NCBI GenBank assembly: GCA_002105175.1
Contig: MCGE01000040.1
Span: forward strand, 124,001-188,000
Source: Absidia repens
Taxonomy: Eukaryota > Mucoromycota > Mucoromycetes > Mucorales > Cunninghamellaceae
DNA length: 64,000 nucleotides
Direction: 5' to 3'
The position numbers were made by a program, and so were the translations under genes. The notes under the pieces were generated by a model. The model did not search any database, was not told where the DNA came from, and saw nothing but the letters and a program-made list of their open reading frames with translations. Positions 1 through 10,666 of the stretch are shown here, one piece after another (position 1 is the stretch's first letter; each line of letters starts with the position of its first letter).

Positions 1-1626
1 TATTGGAAGGAGATTTATTTCCTGATTCATGGCCAGATCGATGCCTTCCTTGCCCTGGAATCTGCCCGTCTTGACGAATACAAGGTTCCCAAGGACGCAA
101 CCACACGACACTTGCTGAAAACATATACGGATTATTTAACCGATGGTATGACAACCTACCGGGAACACCGATATCGATATAATCCAGAGGAAGCGTTGGA
201 CCATTTATTTGAAATCAGTCAAGCATCCTCATCATCATCAGTACCTCACCTCGATTCTTCTGGTGACATGACCAGCAGCAACCTCCATGATCAACCATCT
301 CAGGCGGATCCTACACCACCAACAACAACAAATAGTAGCAATGATGTTTTTATGGAGCAATTTGGGCGTTGGCATCGATGCGATAAAAAGGAGGCATGTC
401 CTTTGACGCTTTTCCATTCCGAGGAACATTTGTATTCGTTTGAAGACGGAAGCGACGATTTTATGGCGGCCGACCGGAGTGGCAACAACCGTCAATGGAA
501 GCAACAGATTGATGAACGAAGTCGTCGGATTCGGCAATCCATGGCGTTTTTGGGTGATCTCATTATCGACTGGTCGTCTCGTGTGTGGGTGATTAGTGAA
601 TACAGTATTGCCAAAAGAAAACAAAAAAGTTCTCTCAAGTACTGGTTTCTTCAACTGGATCCCGAAAAGGACTATGGTCTTGGTGGCCTCCGGTTTTTTG
701 AATTCAAATTCGACGATCCTTCGTTTTCTGCCATTCAACAGACCCGCACCTCCTCGCGGTTAGTGGGTATGCCTGACACTGCGACGTCCGACCCGGTGGC
801 ACTCAAGTTTCATCAGACCTTGATTGGCCAATTGAACGACCAACCGTTTTTAGAAATGATGTTGAAATCCAAGGCGAGCAAGAACGAAGATCGGTTTTAT
901 GCAGTGTTCCCGCTCACAACGAAATACAAGCACATGATCACCGACAAGACCCTCGTAGCAAGCTGGCAGATCCATACCATGGCATCGGTCAAGTTAAAAC
1001 TGTACGAGCTGATGGATACCAAGGACAAATTGAATCTGTTGTATTTAACGGGCAATTACTATACACGTCGTGGAGATATGATCTTGCCCACGTTTGCAAC
1101 ACCGACCTTATGCTGGTATGTGCCTACAGAATACCTGGTTGGACAACACAAAGGAAATCAACAACATGAGCCATGTAATTTTGATCTTGATGATCCATCC
1201 ACCCTACAATTATTCATCAACAAAAACAACAACAGCAGCAGCAGTGATAGTGATGATGGGCTGTTGTATCATCTCAATGTGAAACCAATGGAATATTACC
1301 TAGCATCGAAGCCACCTCAACGTGTGGATTATGTGAAACGAAAAAAAGCAACGGTATGTAAGCGTCTTGATCTGGATGTCAACATGGATATGCTTGACGT
1401 GGTTTGTATTCCTGCGTTCGGTGACATGGTCATGAAAGCACATGCGAATGACGACGACGACGAGGACTGGTCATCGCATGCTATTTGTCTGGTTGGAAGT
1501 ATGGAAAAGAACAAATGGGTGTTAAGTGCAATCCACCCGGATGATTTTGTTCCTGAAGAAGGAGCGCCTGGCTGGACTCATCATCATTGTGATAAGAGTA
1601 CGCATACTGGTTTTAATATATATTGA
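1..1626 (+). CDS. Large hypothetical protein, N-terminus outside window
   Basis: The frame is open from base 1 to a TGA at 1624-1626, so only the C-terminal 541 residues are present and no start can be chosen. The protein has a Ser/Thr-rich low-complexity linker (about bases 215-345), a Trp/Cys-containing block (FGRWHRC), and a conserved-looking core with DWSSRVWVISEYSIAKRKQ and LKYWFLQL. Asn, Ser and Asp runs follow (about 1210-1260 and 1450-1470). No catalytic motif or membrane span is visible. From memory, the RVWVISEY segment resembles large proteins of Mucoromycota annotated as HET-like, but this is a weak impression and no function is claimed. The frame has no obvious intron. It converges on the minus-strand methyltransferase gene. 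Confidence 0.8.
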   Translation, partial: YWKEIYFLIHGQIDAFLALESARLDEYKVPKDATTRHLLKTYTDYLTDGMTTYREHRYRYNPEEALDHLFEISQASSSSSVPHLDSSGDMTSSNLHDQPSQADPTPPTTTNSSNDVFMEQFGRWHRCDKKEACPLTLFHSEEHLYSFEDGSDDFMAADRSGNNRQWKQQIDERSRRIRQSMAFLGDLIIDWSSRVWVISEYSIAKRKQKSSLKYWFLQLDPEKDYGLGGLRFFEFKFDDPSFSAIQQTRTSSRLVGMPDTATSDPVALKFHQTLIGQLNDQPFLEMMLKSKASKNEDRFYAVFPLTTKYKHMITDKTLVASWQIHTMASVKLKLYELMDTKDKLNLLYLTGNYYTRRGDMILPTFATPTLCWYVPTEYLVGQHKGNQQHEPCNFDLDDPSTLQLFINKNNNSSSSDSDDGLLYHLNVKPMEYYLASKPPQRVDYVKRKKATVCKRLDLDVNMDMLDVVCIPAFGDMVMKAHANDDDDEDWSSHAICLVGSMEKNKWVLSAIHPDDFVPEEGAPGWTHHHCDKSTHTGFNIY

Positions 1627-2026
1627 ATACCTAGCCATCGTGGTCTTAAAATATCAAAAAAATAAAAAATTCTTCCTTTTTTTTTTTTTTTTTTTTCTTC
1701 TATGAAGACCTGTACCTCACATGCCTTTGACATTCGCTTCACACATCTGATCGTTAAAGAAAAGACTTTCCCCTTTGCTATTCTAAAATGTTCAGTATCC
1801 TATGTTTTCCTATTACTCTCTGTAGTAAATCATATTCACAAATATACCCAAGACAAACCCAACTATCAAATTAATCATCCATACAAACGCTAATAAAAGA
1901 CATCATATTATGATCACAAAAATATAAATAAATGTTTATTAAAAAAATAACAATCAAAACATCACCATCACCATCACCAACATCCTTTCTCTATAAACTA
2001 AACCAACACTAGTACTACTACTACTA
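1627..2026. other. Convergent intergenic region
   Basis: This short gap separates two convergent genes. It holds an AATAAAAAA signal near 1661 and a long T run at about 1678-1696 for the upstream gene. An AT-rich stretch with AATAAA-like words near 1920-1935 and an ATC/ACC-rich simple repeat near 1960-1980 lie on the side of the minus-strand gene. No further gene is seen. Confidence 0.6.
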
Positions 2027-3455
2027 CTACAGTTCATTGCCAACAGTGATCCAGTAATCCCGTAAATTATTCTTCCGACCAAAGATTTCCAGGTATTTTC
2101 CTAATTTCGTTTTCCAATAAAAACAAGTAAGTCATTCCGTGCGAACCATCCTTGCCTAACCAGCAAAAACAAACTTACCGCCAGGCATCATTTCTTCAAT
2201 CAACTCATAAATTTGTTCAGGTTTCTGACTTTGACCTCTTCGTTCTGAGTAGATCACATCCGAGCCCACACTACGACGGCAATACGGTGGCAGAGTCCCC
2301 TATAAAAATAATAATGCCATTCCCAGTCAGTTGGTGTGTGATCATTCAATGATATCCTTGTATGACTTTTTTCTTTCTACCTTGACGCCAACAAGACATG
2401 TTTCTTTTGCATGTTGTAAATAATACCCATGTCCTTTCGCCATCCTTCGATTCACGGTTTGTTTGACCCAGGTGATATCATCCACATACCTAAAAAAAAA
2501 AAAAAAAAAAAGGAAAAGATGGGTTGAGGTCCAATGTATGTATATGTGAGAGTGTCCCGCAAAGAAACAAGGTCAGTACTTACTTGTAACCCCATTTCTC
2601 CATCATTTCAAAGGCCTTGGCATACTTGTTATTGATCACCCAAATAAATAAAAACCCATTGGTTTGTAACTTTTCCAGTGGTAGATCTTCAATGCACACA
2701 TCCGGTAATTGTTGGTAGGAGATCGCCACACCACGCGTAGGGGCATGGGTCGCCAGTTGCCATGGAGGATCCGCCATGATCACATCGAATTGTACTTCTT
2801 TTCCGAGCGACTACATCACCAGAAAAAAAAAATTGTGAGCGGTGGTGGGCATCATAAGAAACAAAACAAACACATTTTTACCTCCCAGTCAAAGGTCATG
2901 ACATTGGCTTTGATGGGAACACACCATTCAGGGGCATCGTACTGGGCTAATCAATCAACCCAAAAAAAAAGAAGCCAAGATGAGTACAGAAGAAAAACAA
3001 ATAGGATCATTGTTGGTTTTACCTTTGCTATCTTCATCGTCCAAGTCATCTTCATCATCAGAAGGAATGACCATATCTCTGTAATGGCCTTTGAAATCGG
3101 TGAGTCGAGCAATATCCTTGAGCAGACCATCGATGCGTTCCATCAAGCCTCTTTCTTGCAACCACAATTTCTTGAAATCAAAATCATATCGTTCGGGTTG
3201 GTCTTCATAGTCCACATCATCAACCACTTCTTCCAATAACTTGGCATCATTGAGTCGAGGCAGTCGTAGGATGGGTTCTCTATCTTGTTCTTGGTAGTCA
3301 TTTTCGTTACTGTCGACACTGGTGGTGGTGCCCGTGGTGGTGTTATTATCGGCTTCGTCGCTGTTGTTGGATAGATCATCACCATTCATGGCTGGGCTTC
3401 GTTTTCTTTTTCTATTGAGGACATCAGCTGTCATCGCACTGGTGTCGCTTGTCAT
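2027..3455 (-). CDS. MT-A70 family adenine-N6 methyltransferase (MTA1/METTL3-like), DPPW type
   Basis: Six exons (3455-3023, 2946-2882, 2810-2584, 2489-2381, 2299-2179, 2100-2027) join in frame to 342 residues. The start ATG at 3455 follows a T-rich leader in the mRNA sense. The N-terminal third is acidic and disordered. The catalytic domain begins near residue 145 with DAPEWCVPIKANVMTFDW, carries the SAM/adenine-binding DPPW motif at residues 180-183, then FLFIWVINNKY, YYLQHAKETCLVGVK, and ends with IFGRKN..YWITVGNEL. All of these are MT-A70 landmarks. Family members methylate adenine N6 in RNA (METTL3) or in DNA (MTA1 of ciliates and basal fungi). The compact length and divergence from METTL3 favour an MTA1-like DNA enzyme, but that is inference. 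It is divergent from the Dcp1 gene and shares about 330 bp of promoter with it. Confidence 0.85.
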
Positions 3456-3782
3456 GATGTCAAAAAAAAAAAAAAAAAAAAAAAGGTTGGGGAATATAAA
3501 CAAAAAAGAAGAAAAAAAGAAAACAGACGCGTCCGTTCCCTTTCGCCCTTTTTTTGAAATACCGACGCGCCCTTTTTTGATGTTGAATTCAACCACATCA
3601 GTGTGTACCTGAAACAAAAAAAAGATGCCATCAAATGTCGTACACGGACTTTGTTATTTATGGCTAATGAGACGTTTTGATGATATCAATTAATTAGTGG
3701 TTTCCCACCTCTTTTTTTTTTTTAGACATATAAAAAAGCCAAGGAAGCAAGGAAGTCGTCTTTTTTTTTTTTTTCTTTGTAT
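3456..3782. promoter_or_regulatory. Shared divergent promoter, methyltransferase / Dcp1
   Basis: These 327 bp lie between two divergent start codons. They contain a 22-nt A run immediately 5' of the methyltransferase ATG (3462-3483), a GC-richer segment with CCTTTCGCCC and GACGCGCC around 3535-3575, and T runs at 3712-3723 and 3761-3774 just ahead of the Dcp1 ATG. A TATAAAAAAG stretch at about 3729-3738 could serve as a TATA element for the plus gene. No binding site was assigned. Confidence 0.45.
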
Positions 3783-4761
3783 ATGAACAAAAACTTACGC
3801 AACAAAGAAAACTTGAAAACCTTACAACAAAATGACCCCTTTATTTTAAATATTATCGACCAAACCATCGGTGTTACTGTTTATTCCTTTGACCATGATT
3901 CCTCTCAATGGGTATGTATGAATGGTGTAGTGATATGTTGTACTCGCTCATCCCCACTCACTTCTTCTTTTATGTATATATATGTATGAAATAGGAAGAA
4001 ATATTGGGACAAGGTCCGTTTTTCTTAGTGAAAAGGTAAATGGGTGAAGCCAAAAAAAAAAAAAAAAAGAACAATGTATGAACATGGCATCCATCTCATC
4101 CTTTGACTCCTCCCGTTATTTTTTCTTGTGTAGAAGCATCCAGCCTTTTTATACCATGGTACTTTTGGATCAGAAGGCTTATCAAAACCTGACGTTGACA
4201 GTGACTAGTTACGATACCATCGAGGTGGAAGGTCGACTCGTCACGTATACGACTCTTCGTCAAGGACGTAGTAAGTTCATCAATTGAACCAAAAACACAC
4301 ACACACGCAGGCATTGATTGTCTTTTCTAATAGGCCAAATTGTTGGACTCCGTTTCCACTACCAAGGTGATATCGAAAGAATACTGACCAATATCAAAAT
4401 GTAAAACAAAAAATGACTCTATTTGCTGTAATCCTTTGAAAAAGCCTTAACCCTTTTTCTTTTTTTTTTTTTCTTCAATAGAATGCAACGGTGGACGCGG
4501 TACCATGATGGCATCTTTGACAGGTTACTTTCTTACCGAGCAAGCCCACCCTATGCTGGTTTCAAGCATATGGTAGCTCAAATCCGTCGCGCGGTCCAGG
4601 ATCTGAATGATGTGTTGCCGCCTTATCACCCCGAAGTGTTCGTGAATATCCAAACTTATCCAGGCACCAGGAAGATCAAGAAAATCGACGTATGCATTGA
4701 CGTGACTTTCTGTACCTCCCCTTTTTTGAAAGGAGGATACTCTTTTGAGGCGGCTAAATAG
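3783..4761 (+). CDS. DCP1: Dcp1-like mRNA-decapping activator (EVH1 domain)
   Basis: Exons 3783-3911, 3995-4035, 4134-4270, 4334-4400 and 4482-4761 join in frame. The first four encode a compact EVH1 domain. NLKTLQQNDPFILNIIDQ matches the Dcp1 N-terminal helix, FFLVKRSIQPFYTMVLLDQ the central strands, and VGLRFHYQGDIERILTNIK the terminal helix that closes the fold. Dcp1 activates Dcp2 in cytoplasmic decapping. If the fourth intron (branch-like CTTAAC, T tract, CAATAG) is kept, translation stops at 4404 and gives 125 residues, close to small yeast Dcp1 proteins. If it is spliced, a 92-residue tail of unknown function follows. A further possible intron (GTATGC at 4690 to TTTAG at 4886) would give another end. 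The EVH1 call is firm; the C-terminus is not. Confidence 0.75.
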
Positions 4762-5060
4762 TTTATTTATTCTAGTTTTAGCTTTTTTATGATGCTGATG
4801 ATGTATAAGGTTGAATAAAAAAAAAACGGATTTGCCTCTTTTTTTTTATGATTTGTCATGTGTATGTTTTTCATCTTTTCATTTAGAAAACAGTAGTACA
4901 TGATCAAAGATGGGATGGTGAGACCGGACCGGGGGATGAAATTTTTTCCGTGTGTGCATAGAGATGAAAAATCAGGCGACCATTTTTTTTATCTAATCGT
5001 AACACCGCCGCCTTCCCCCCTTCTTTTCTTCCTCCTTTCTTTTTTTTCTTCTTCTTCACT

Positions 5061-6564
5061 ATGTTTAGCGATCTTCTTCAACAACAAGCAGGTTATTATT
5101 TTGAACTGAAGCATCATTTAGACGGTCGTGATGATACCCTGGCGGCGTTAACGGATGCTGAAGCACATTACGAGACCCTGGATAAACAACTCAAGGAAAA
5201 AAATCGAGTGTATCAAAAAACAGAACAGGAAACGTAAGAAACCACAAGCCCGCAAGCTGTGTGTGTGTGATATGATATCTATCACCTACCTTTCTTCTAA
5301 TGTTTTTTTTTTTTGTATGATAGCAAAAAAGCATATGAACAGTATCGACTCTGGAGTCGTTACGGTATCAACAATAATGACATGATCAAAAAATCCGTTG
5401 CCGATGCTGAAGCCCGTTACCGTCAACTTTTTCAATTGGCGCAAAAAGAAAAATTAGCCTATGAATGTTTATTTCATACCTTTTCCGTCGTCACCATCAA
5501 GGTAACTTGGAATAAAAAAAAAGAAGCCATTTGTGGATATTGATTTTTTTTTAAATGTATGAATATAGAAATATGAACTGGCAACAAAAGTCAAGGACTA
5601 CCAAACATATCAACATCAATTAGAAGCATGGATGGAAAATGTAAAAAAAAAAAAAAAAAGAACAAAAAAAACCCCGAGTCATCATCTATTCCGGATATGG
5701 AAGTCAAGATAACCTTATTATGATTCTTTTCCCACATCAACACACATCAATGATTAGATATTTGTCGCACCACATCAAGAAACAGACCACGAATCCCATT
5801 TGCTGGCGAAAATCAAACAATTGAAACTGAAGCGGAAGAAGGTAAGGATGAAACGGAGGATCCCAATCACAGAACGGGGGTAGAAATCTTATATGTAATG
5901 CTTTGTCTAGTTGATAGTGCATCTTTTAGGCGATATCGCCAAAGCCCACGAGACTTTCATGTTAGCCAAAGAAGACCTGGATGCAGCCATTGATGCATTG
6001 ACGTCCCCCGCACCATGCACACGTATGTACGCCACCCCCCTCCCCCACCATCTCCCCTCGCTCACTCACCCACTCTCTTTTTTTTTTTTTCTTTTTTTGG
6101 TTGATGTAGAACTCCTGCACCATTTACGTCAATTCCAAACACACGTGACATGCGACTACTATGATTCCACGGTGTACAGCACGGCGGTGAGCAAACTGAT
6201 CGACAAAGTCGACACCTGGCGCATGGTGGAACATGGGCATGACGATGATGACGATAAAGACGACATGGTACAGTTGCTGCGTCGTTCATTGATCAAACTG
6301 CAAACCCAATTTCATGATCGTCTTCATACCATCAGCAAAACCATCCAAGCATACAATCACCCATCGTTGCGGCATCTCGATCAACGTATCGCCACCACCC
6401 ATCATCGTCTGATGCTCGAACGGGAACAGATCATTGAAACATGTTTGGCCGGCGAAAGCGCCTTGCATCCGTTAGCACATACACCAGCGTACCATAGTGA
6501 TTTCTCGCCACCCGCCTATACCACCAGCCTTGACATGCCACGATTCCTACCGCTATTAGAGTAG
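5061..6564 (+). CDS. Coiled-coil protein of unknown function
   Basis: Six exons (5061-5233, 5324-5501, 5569-5640, 5758-5841, 5911-6022, 6110-6564) join in frame to 357 residues. The ATG follows a long pyrimidine tract typical of promoters in this window. The chain is almost wholly predicted helix and coiled coil, rich in Glu, Lys, Gln and Leu (for example YETLDKQLKEKNRVYQK and HLLAKIKQLKLKRKK). It has an Asp-rich insert (DDDDDKDD) and a C-terminal tail with a PPAY motif (SDFSPPAYTTS) that could bind a WW domain. No enzyme motif, signal peptide or membrane span is seen. A BAR-like or scaffold protein would fit, but I do not recognise the family. The gene lies 300 bp after the Dcp1 tail in the same direction. 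Confidence 0.75.
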
Positions 6565-7210
6565 TGTAATATATATATATAGTTGTAGTAGTAATAGTAG
6601 TAGTAGTACATAGTTGTTGTTGCTGTAGTAGTAGTAGTAGTAGTAGTGTACAAAAATAGCTGTTTATACAAAAATAAAATTTCATGGTCATCCTCTTTAT
6701 ATCATATAAATTTTTAAAGGTTGGTTTGGGGTTGGGCGATAGAACACTAGCAGGGAGGATTTATTGTAAATAAAGGATTGAATTGAAAGGATGTCATTTG
6801 TGGGGTGGGGGAAAGCATGAGCGTCGACCAAAAGTGAAATCTGAAAGAAATAGTCAGACACTCATCTAAAAAAAAAAGCACAGTGTAAAAAGAATCGTTC
6901 ATATAATGTGCACCATGAGAAAAAGACAAAAGGGGCATTTCGTATATTGACGGAATAAGGAAAAAGTTCAACCAATATTCAGTCAAAGGGGGGTGGGACG
7001 TTGGGTATATTATAAAAATAGAAGATATTGCGCAAGACATGAGAAATATATATATATATATATAGACAAATGAGACATTTTTTCGTTGAAGTAATGTAAA
7101 TCAAAAAAAAAAAAGACATATTTGTTTTTATTGCAAATTATCATACGGACAAACGACACTCTAAACGAAGGCTTATCCAAAATGCCTATGCTAATGGTGG
7201 CCTCATGGTT

Positions 7211-7241
<31 letters not shown>

Positions 7242-7309
7242 GCGAGCATCGATTGCACAAGACATGAAAGATAGACTATTGGGAGAATGTTCATTCAAGC
7301 AAGTAAAAC

Positions 7310-7495
7310 GAGACATATGTTTTTATTCAAAGATATAGATTCAAACTATGGACAAATGGAAACTAAACTAAGCTAATCAAGTCATGCCATGGAGGGCCCC
7401 GGATCTTAGATCCTAAATGAAAGGGTTTCCCCATACATGTCGTTCATCCCTGATTTGAATCCCGTTCTAAACTAGTCCTAACACTGAGCAAATTT
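7310..7495 (-). repeat. SINE-like dispersed repeat, copy 1
   Basis: Read on the minus strand, this segment has GGACTAGTTTAGAAC, then the family core GGGGAAACCCTTTCATTT-GGATCTAAGATC, and a 3' end with TTAGCTTAGTTTAG and TTGAATAAAAAC. The same order of blocks is found near 18.5, 29.5, 36.5, 55.5 and 60.6 kb. No coding potential is seen. Confidence 0.6.
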
Positions 7496-7653
7496 CCACA
7501 AGAAGTTCATGAAGTCCATTATGTTGATCAGAAAAAAAAAAAAAAACAAAAACAAAAAGAAACAGTAGAAGAAAAGAAACGGGGGAAGGGGGGGAGAAAA
7601 ATAAAAAAGCGCAGACGTGGTCGGTATTTAAAAAGGTTTCTGTGATGACTGAC

Positions 7654-7869
7654 CTGAACGGCAGTGCATACCTTTGTCCTGAAAAAAAAAAAAAAAAAAA
7701 AAAAAAGAGTCAAGGGTTCGTATGATCATCATTTCATTAAACATATAATGTTATACTTGACTTACCAGTCATTTCATTATCTTCAGCAGCCCGGACGCTT
7801 TCAAGTTTAATAATAAAGTTATCAGGTACGCTGTAGCCATCGCACTGTTGTTTCATCGAAGACCAAATT
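7654..7869 (-). other. Possible pair of coding exons, unrecognised
   Basis: On the minus strand, 7869-7766 and 7678-7654 are flanked by good splice sites (TGCACAG, GTAAGT, T-run plus CAG, GTCAGT). They join in one open frame reading about 42 residues, including CDGYSVPDNFIIKLESVRAA. No start exon was found upstream and the downstream sequence runs into the SINE-like copy, so this may be a gene remnant or chance. Confidence 0.2.
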
Positions 7870-8516
7870 CTGTGCAGAAGAAAAAAGTACTAGAACTACA
7901 TGACACACACGCACACCGTCGTTGTATTTAGATTCACTGGGTGGGTAAAGCGGGAGAAAGTGTTTTTAATTTCATGAAAAAAATCACACTTTACCAACCT
8001 CCCAGTAGATCCTTTTTTTTTTTTTTTTTTTTGTGACGATTGAGGTTCATTTCATGTTGGTTATAAGTTGCATAACATGATACCAAATTCAATATGGATA
8101 GTATAAAACTGATTCCATCCTAGCACAGTGGACATATTTTGTAATGGGGCATAGATATTTAGTGTCGCATACGTATACTATATTACAGACTACAAGTTGT
8201 AGAGTATACCGAAATCATTCTGCTTTTCAGATACATTATATTGTAAATACAGTCTCTACTCTACCCAATATTGTAAATACTACATGATGTTTATCACCGT
8301 ACTGGTCATGTTCATTTCGCCATTTGCAGGAAAAAAAAAATCAATATTTAGGTCAACAATATAAAGAAAAAACCCAACTTTTTTTTTTATTGAATACAAT
8401 GAGATAGAAGATATCAAAAGATAAATAATACTACAGTATACTAAACAATACTAAACTAAACCAACGCAACCCAGTGGGAAGAAGTATGAGTCTGATCACC
8501 CCCCCTCTCCATGCAC

Positions 8517-10114
8517 CTAATTCATCGTCATCCCATGTCCAGCTTCTCCTTGTGCACTGCGGATCTTCACAAACTCCTTTTCGCCCAAATCCAAAGAGAA
8601 GCCTTCGTTGGCCCCACCATCCACCACCAGCAAACAAGCACACGCTACCATTTGTTCACAACTACGAAACCGCATCGACACCAATCGTGGGCAGTGGCGC
8701 ACCAACCTGCACACCCCATCCATAGAGATCTCGTCCATACCAGAGAAGTAGACGTCCCGAAGATCACCGAGATGCGCCGCCATGGCATCCAAACTTGCAT
8801 CTGTCAAATGTGGCGCCATGACATGGATCTGCTGAAGGTGAGGATGTGTGTTGATAAAGGCAATGAAGGTGGCGTCGTCCAGTTCATAGCAAGGCTCGAT
8901 ATCAAGTGTCTTCAAATGAGGCCAGGGAACAGCACATGTCCTCGTCGTTTTATTTTCACCATCATTGATATTGTTGTTGTTGTTTTGGGCGAGTTTCATG
9001 ATAAGATTGAAAGGATCGATATGTGTCAGCTCCAGCGAGGTCAAATGTTGAAACCGCGCGATCATGTCCATGGCCATGGTGACTGTCAATCCACAGTGGG
9101 TTTGCCCATTCCCAGTGATACGGAGCGTTTCCAAGGGACAATGGCCGAGCGTAGAAAACAGTCCTTCAGGTGGTTTAGTGTCGAAAAACAGAACGAGGTC
9201 ACCAAGTTGATGGCAATGGTGACCTAGGGCATGCACAGTGGCTGTCGAAAGATGAATAAACGATAGATCGAGAGACGTGAGCTGCGAACAATAAAATGGA
9301 AGGTGTTGTAGACTTGTGTTGGTGATCATCGGTAATGCATCCAACTCGCCCATAGCATATCTGTCGTTTTGTATCGAAAGCATTGTCACATGTGGGATCA
9401 ACGGCATCAATTGTAAAAGTTGAGTATCGGTACAAAAGGTGTTGTATAGCACCAATGTTCTAATGAAATGTCCCAACGGTTTTTGTTGTTGTTGTTGTTG
9501 TTCTGTGCTACGAGCTAAACAGTCAAGCAATTGGTGTAGACGCTTGGGATCCATATACAGTACAGGCGCTTCCCATAACAAAGGATTGGCTATCGCATAA
9601 AATTGTTTGTTGATCAAGGTGCAGTGATAAAGGTCTTGTTGTTCTTCGACCTGTCGGTCCTTGCTTTGGTGAGAATCATCTTGTTGATTGCTAGTGACCT
9701 GGTATATAATGCGTGAAAGGATTTCGTCCGGAAGGTGTCGAGAAGGAGAGGTGATTGGTTGGTGTTGAGAAAGTGCGTCGCCATGATATTTTATTTGTTT
9801 GGTGTCGCTTCCTACAAATTCAATGACAGCACAAAATGTCAGTTCCCAAGCCTTTTTAAAAACGTGTCAAGGCTTTCATTGTCATCAGATACGTACTTAC
9901 TGTCATTAGTTCGTCTTGCTCCTTAACCCGAATAAAAAAAAAAGAAATGAGCATTAGTACTAAAGCATTTCAAAAGTTGCACTCCTTCCAGTATCCTTAC
10001 TAACATGGGTCTGGTGTCCATTCCTTGCTTCGAGGAATCGGAATCGGAGGAAGAAGAAGAATATAATTGTTGATCAGTGTGGGGGTGGGGTTGGGTTTTG
10101 ATTGCCATAGTCAT
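8517..10114 (-). CDS. F-box / leucine-rich-repeat protein
   Basis: Three exons (10114-10001, a 21-nt exon 9921-9901, and 9851-8517) join in frame to 489 residues. After a Ser-rich N-terminus, residues from about 95 read RHLPDEILSRIIYQV, then LYHCTLINKQFYAIANPLLWEAPVLY, which is the pattern of an F-box with the Leu-Pro and terminal Trp landmarks. About 300 residues of irregular LRRs follow (LTSLDLSFIHLST, LETLRITGNG, LKTLDIEPCYEL, LRDVYFSGMDEIS, LVSMRFRSCEQM). Such proteins are substrate receptors of SCF ubiquitin ligases; the substrate is unknown. The 21-nt middle exon is supported by frame and splice sites on both sides. The first ATG at 10114 was chosen because the frame upstream is an A/T-run leader. 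Confidence 0.85.
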
Positions 10115-10666
10115 GGCTCTATACTAGCGATGATGTTCCAAGATGAAATAAAATAAAATAAAAATAAAAAAAAAAAAAAAAAAAAAAAACCAGTTGAAAA
10201 TAGAAAAACGAAAGCTGAGGTAGTATCAGAAAATACCCACTGGGTGCACCAAGCGGTGAGAAAAAGTAAACGGAGTATGAATGAATGCATGGTTGACATC
10301 TCAGACGAAAGATGAGCTAAAGATACATTATAAACTTGGAAAAATAGTATAATTGCACTATATTAACTAATATCGCATTTTCTTATATATAACGAGAGTG
10401 TTTAGCACGAAATAAAATCATATCGAAAAACTCGCTGGTTCCTACTGCACAGTACTGTACTGTACTGTACTATTTTTTTTTTTTTTTTTGATGACATCTC
10501 AAATCCTTTGAAAAATTGTAATCATATTCCGCCCACGTGAGTTTTTTTTATTTTTCTCATTTTTCCCATTTCCCCTCTTCGTCATGGCTCTTCCCATTTC
10601 CAACCCCACCCCTGTGGCGTTTATTAGGTGTTGGAAGTAAAAAGTGAAAATAATAAAAATAGTAAA
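10115..10666. other. Intergenic region upstream of the F-box gene
   Basis: This AT-rich stretch holds a 26-nt A run (10165-10190), a GTACT direct repeat (10450-10470) and an 18-nt T run near 10472-10489. It probably includes the F-box gene promoter. No other gene is seen. Confidence 0.4.

Larger units (their letters stand above)
6565..8516. other. Intergenic stretch with simple repeats and a SINE-like copy
   Basis: This stretch holds no confident gene. It contains a TAG/TTG trinucleotide repeat at about 6580-6645, a TA repeat near 7045-7065, A runs of 24 and 26 nt near 7217-7240 and 7682-7706, and a T run near 8012-8032. A minus-strand copy of the dispersed SINE-like repeat lies at about 7310-7495, listed separately. 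A weak spliced-exon candidate lies at 7654-7869. Confidence 0.5.

Noticed and set aside
2955..3617. Longer N-terminus for the methyltransferase starting upstream of 3455
   Set aside because: The extension would translate a T run into a string of Phe and a basic stretch without family similarity. The ATG at 3455 right after the run is preferred.
10111..10299. Signal-peptide-like minus frame MSTMHSFILRLLFLTAWC..
   Set aside because: It overlaps the A-run leader of the F-box gene and ends in a Phe run encoded by the homopolymer. It most likely arises from the promoter.
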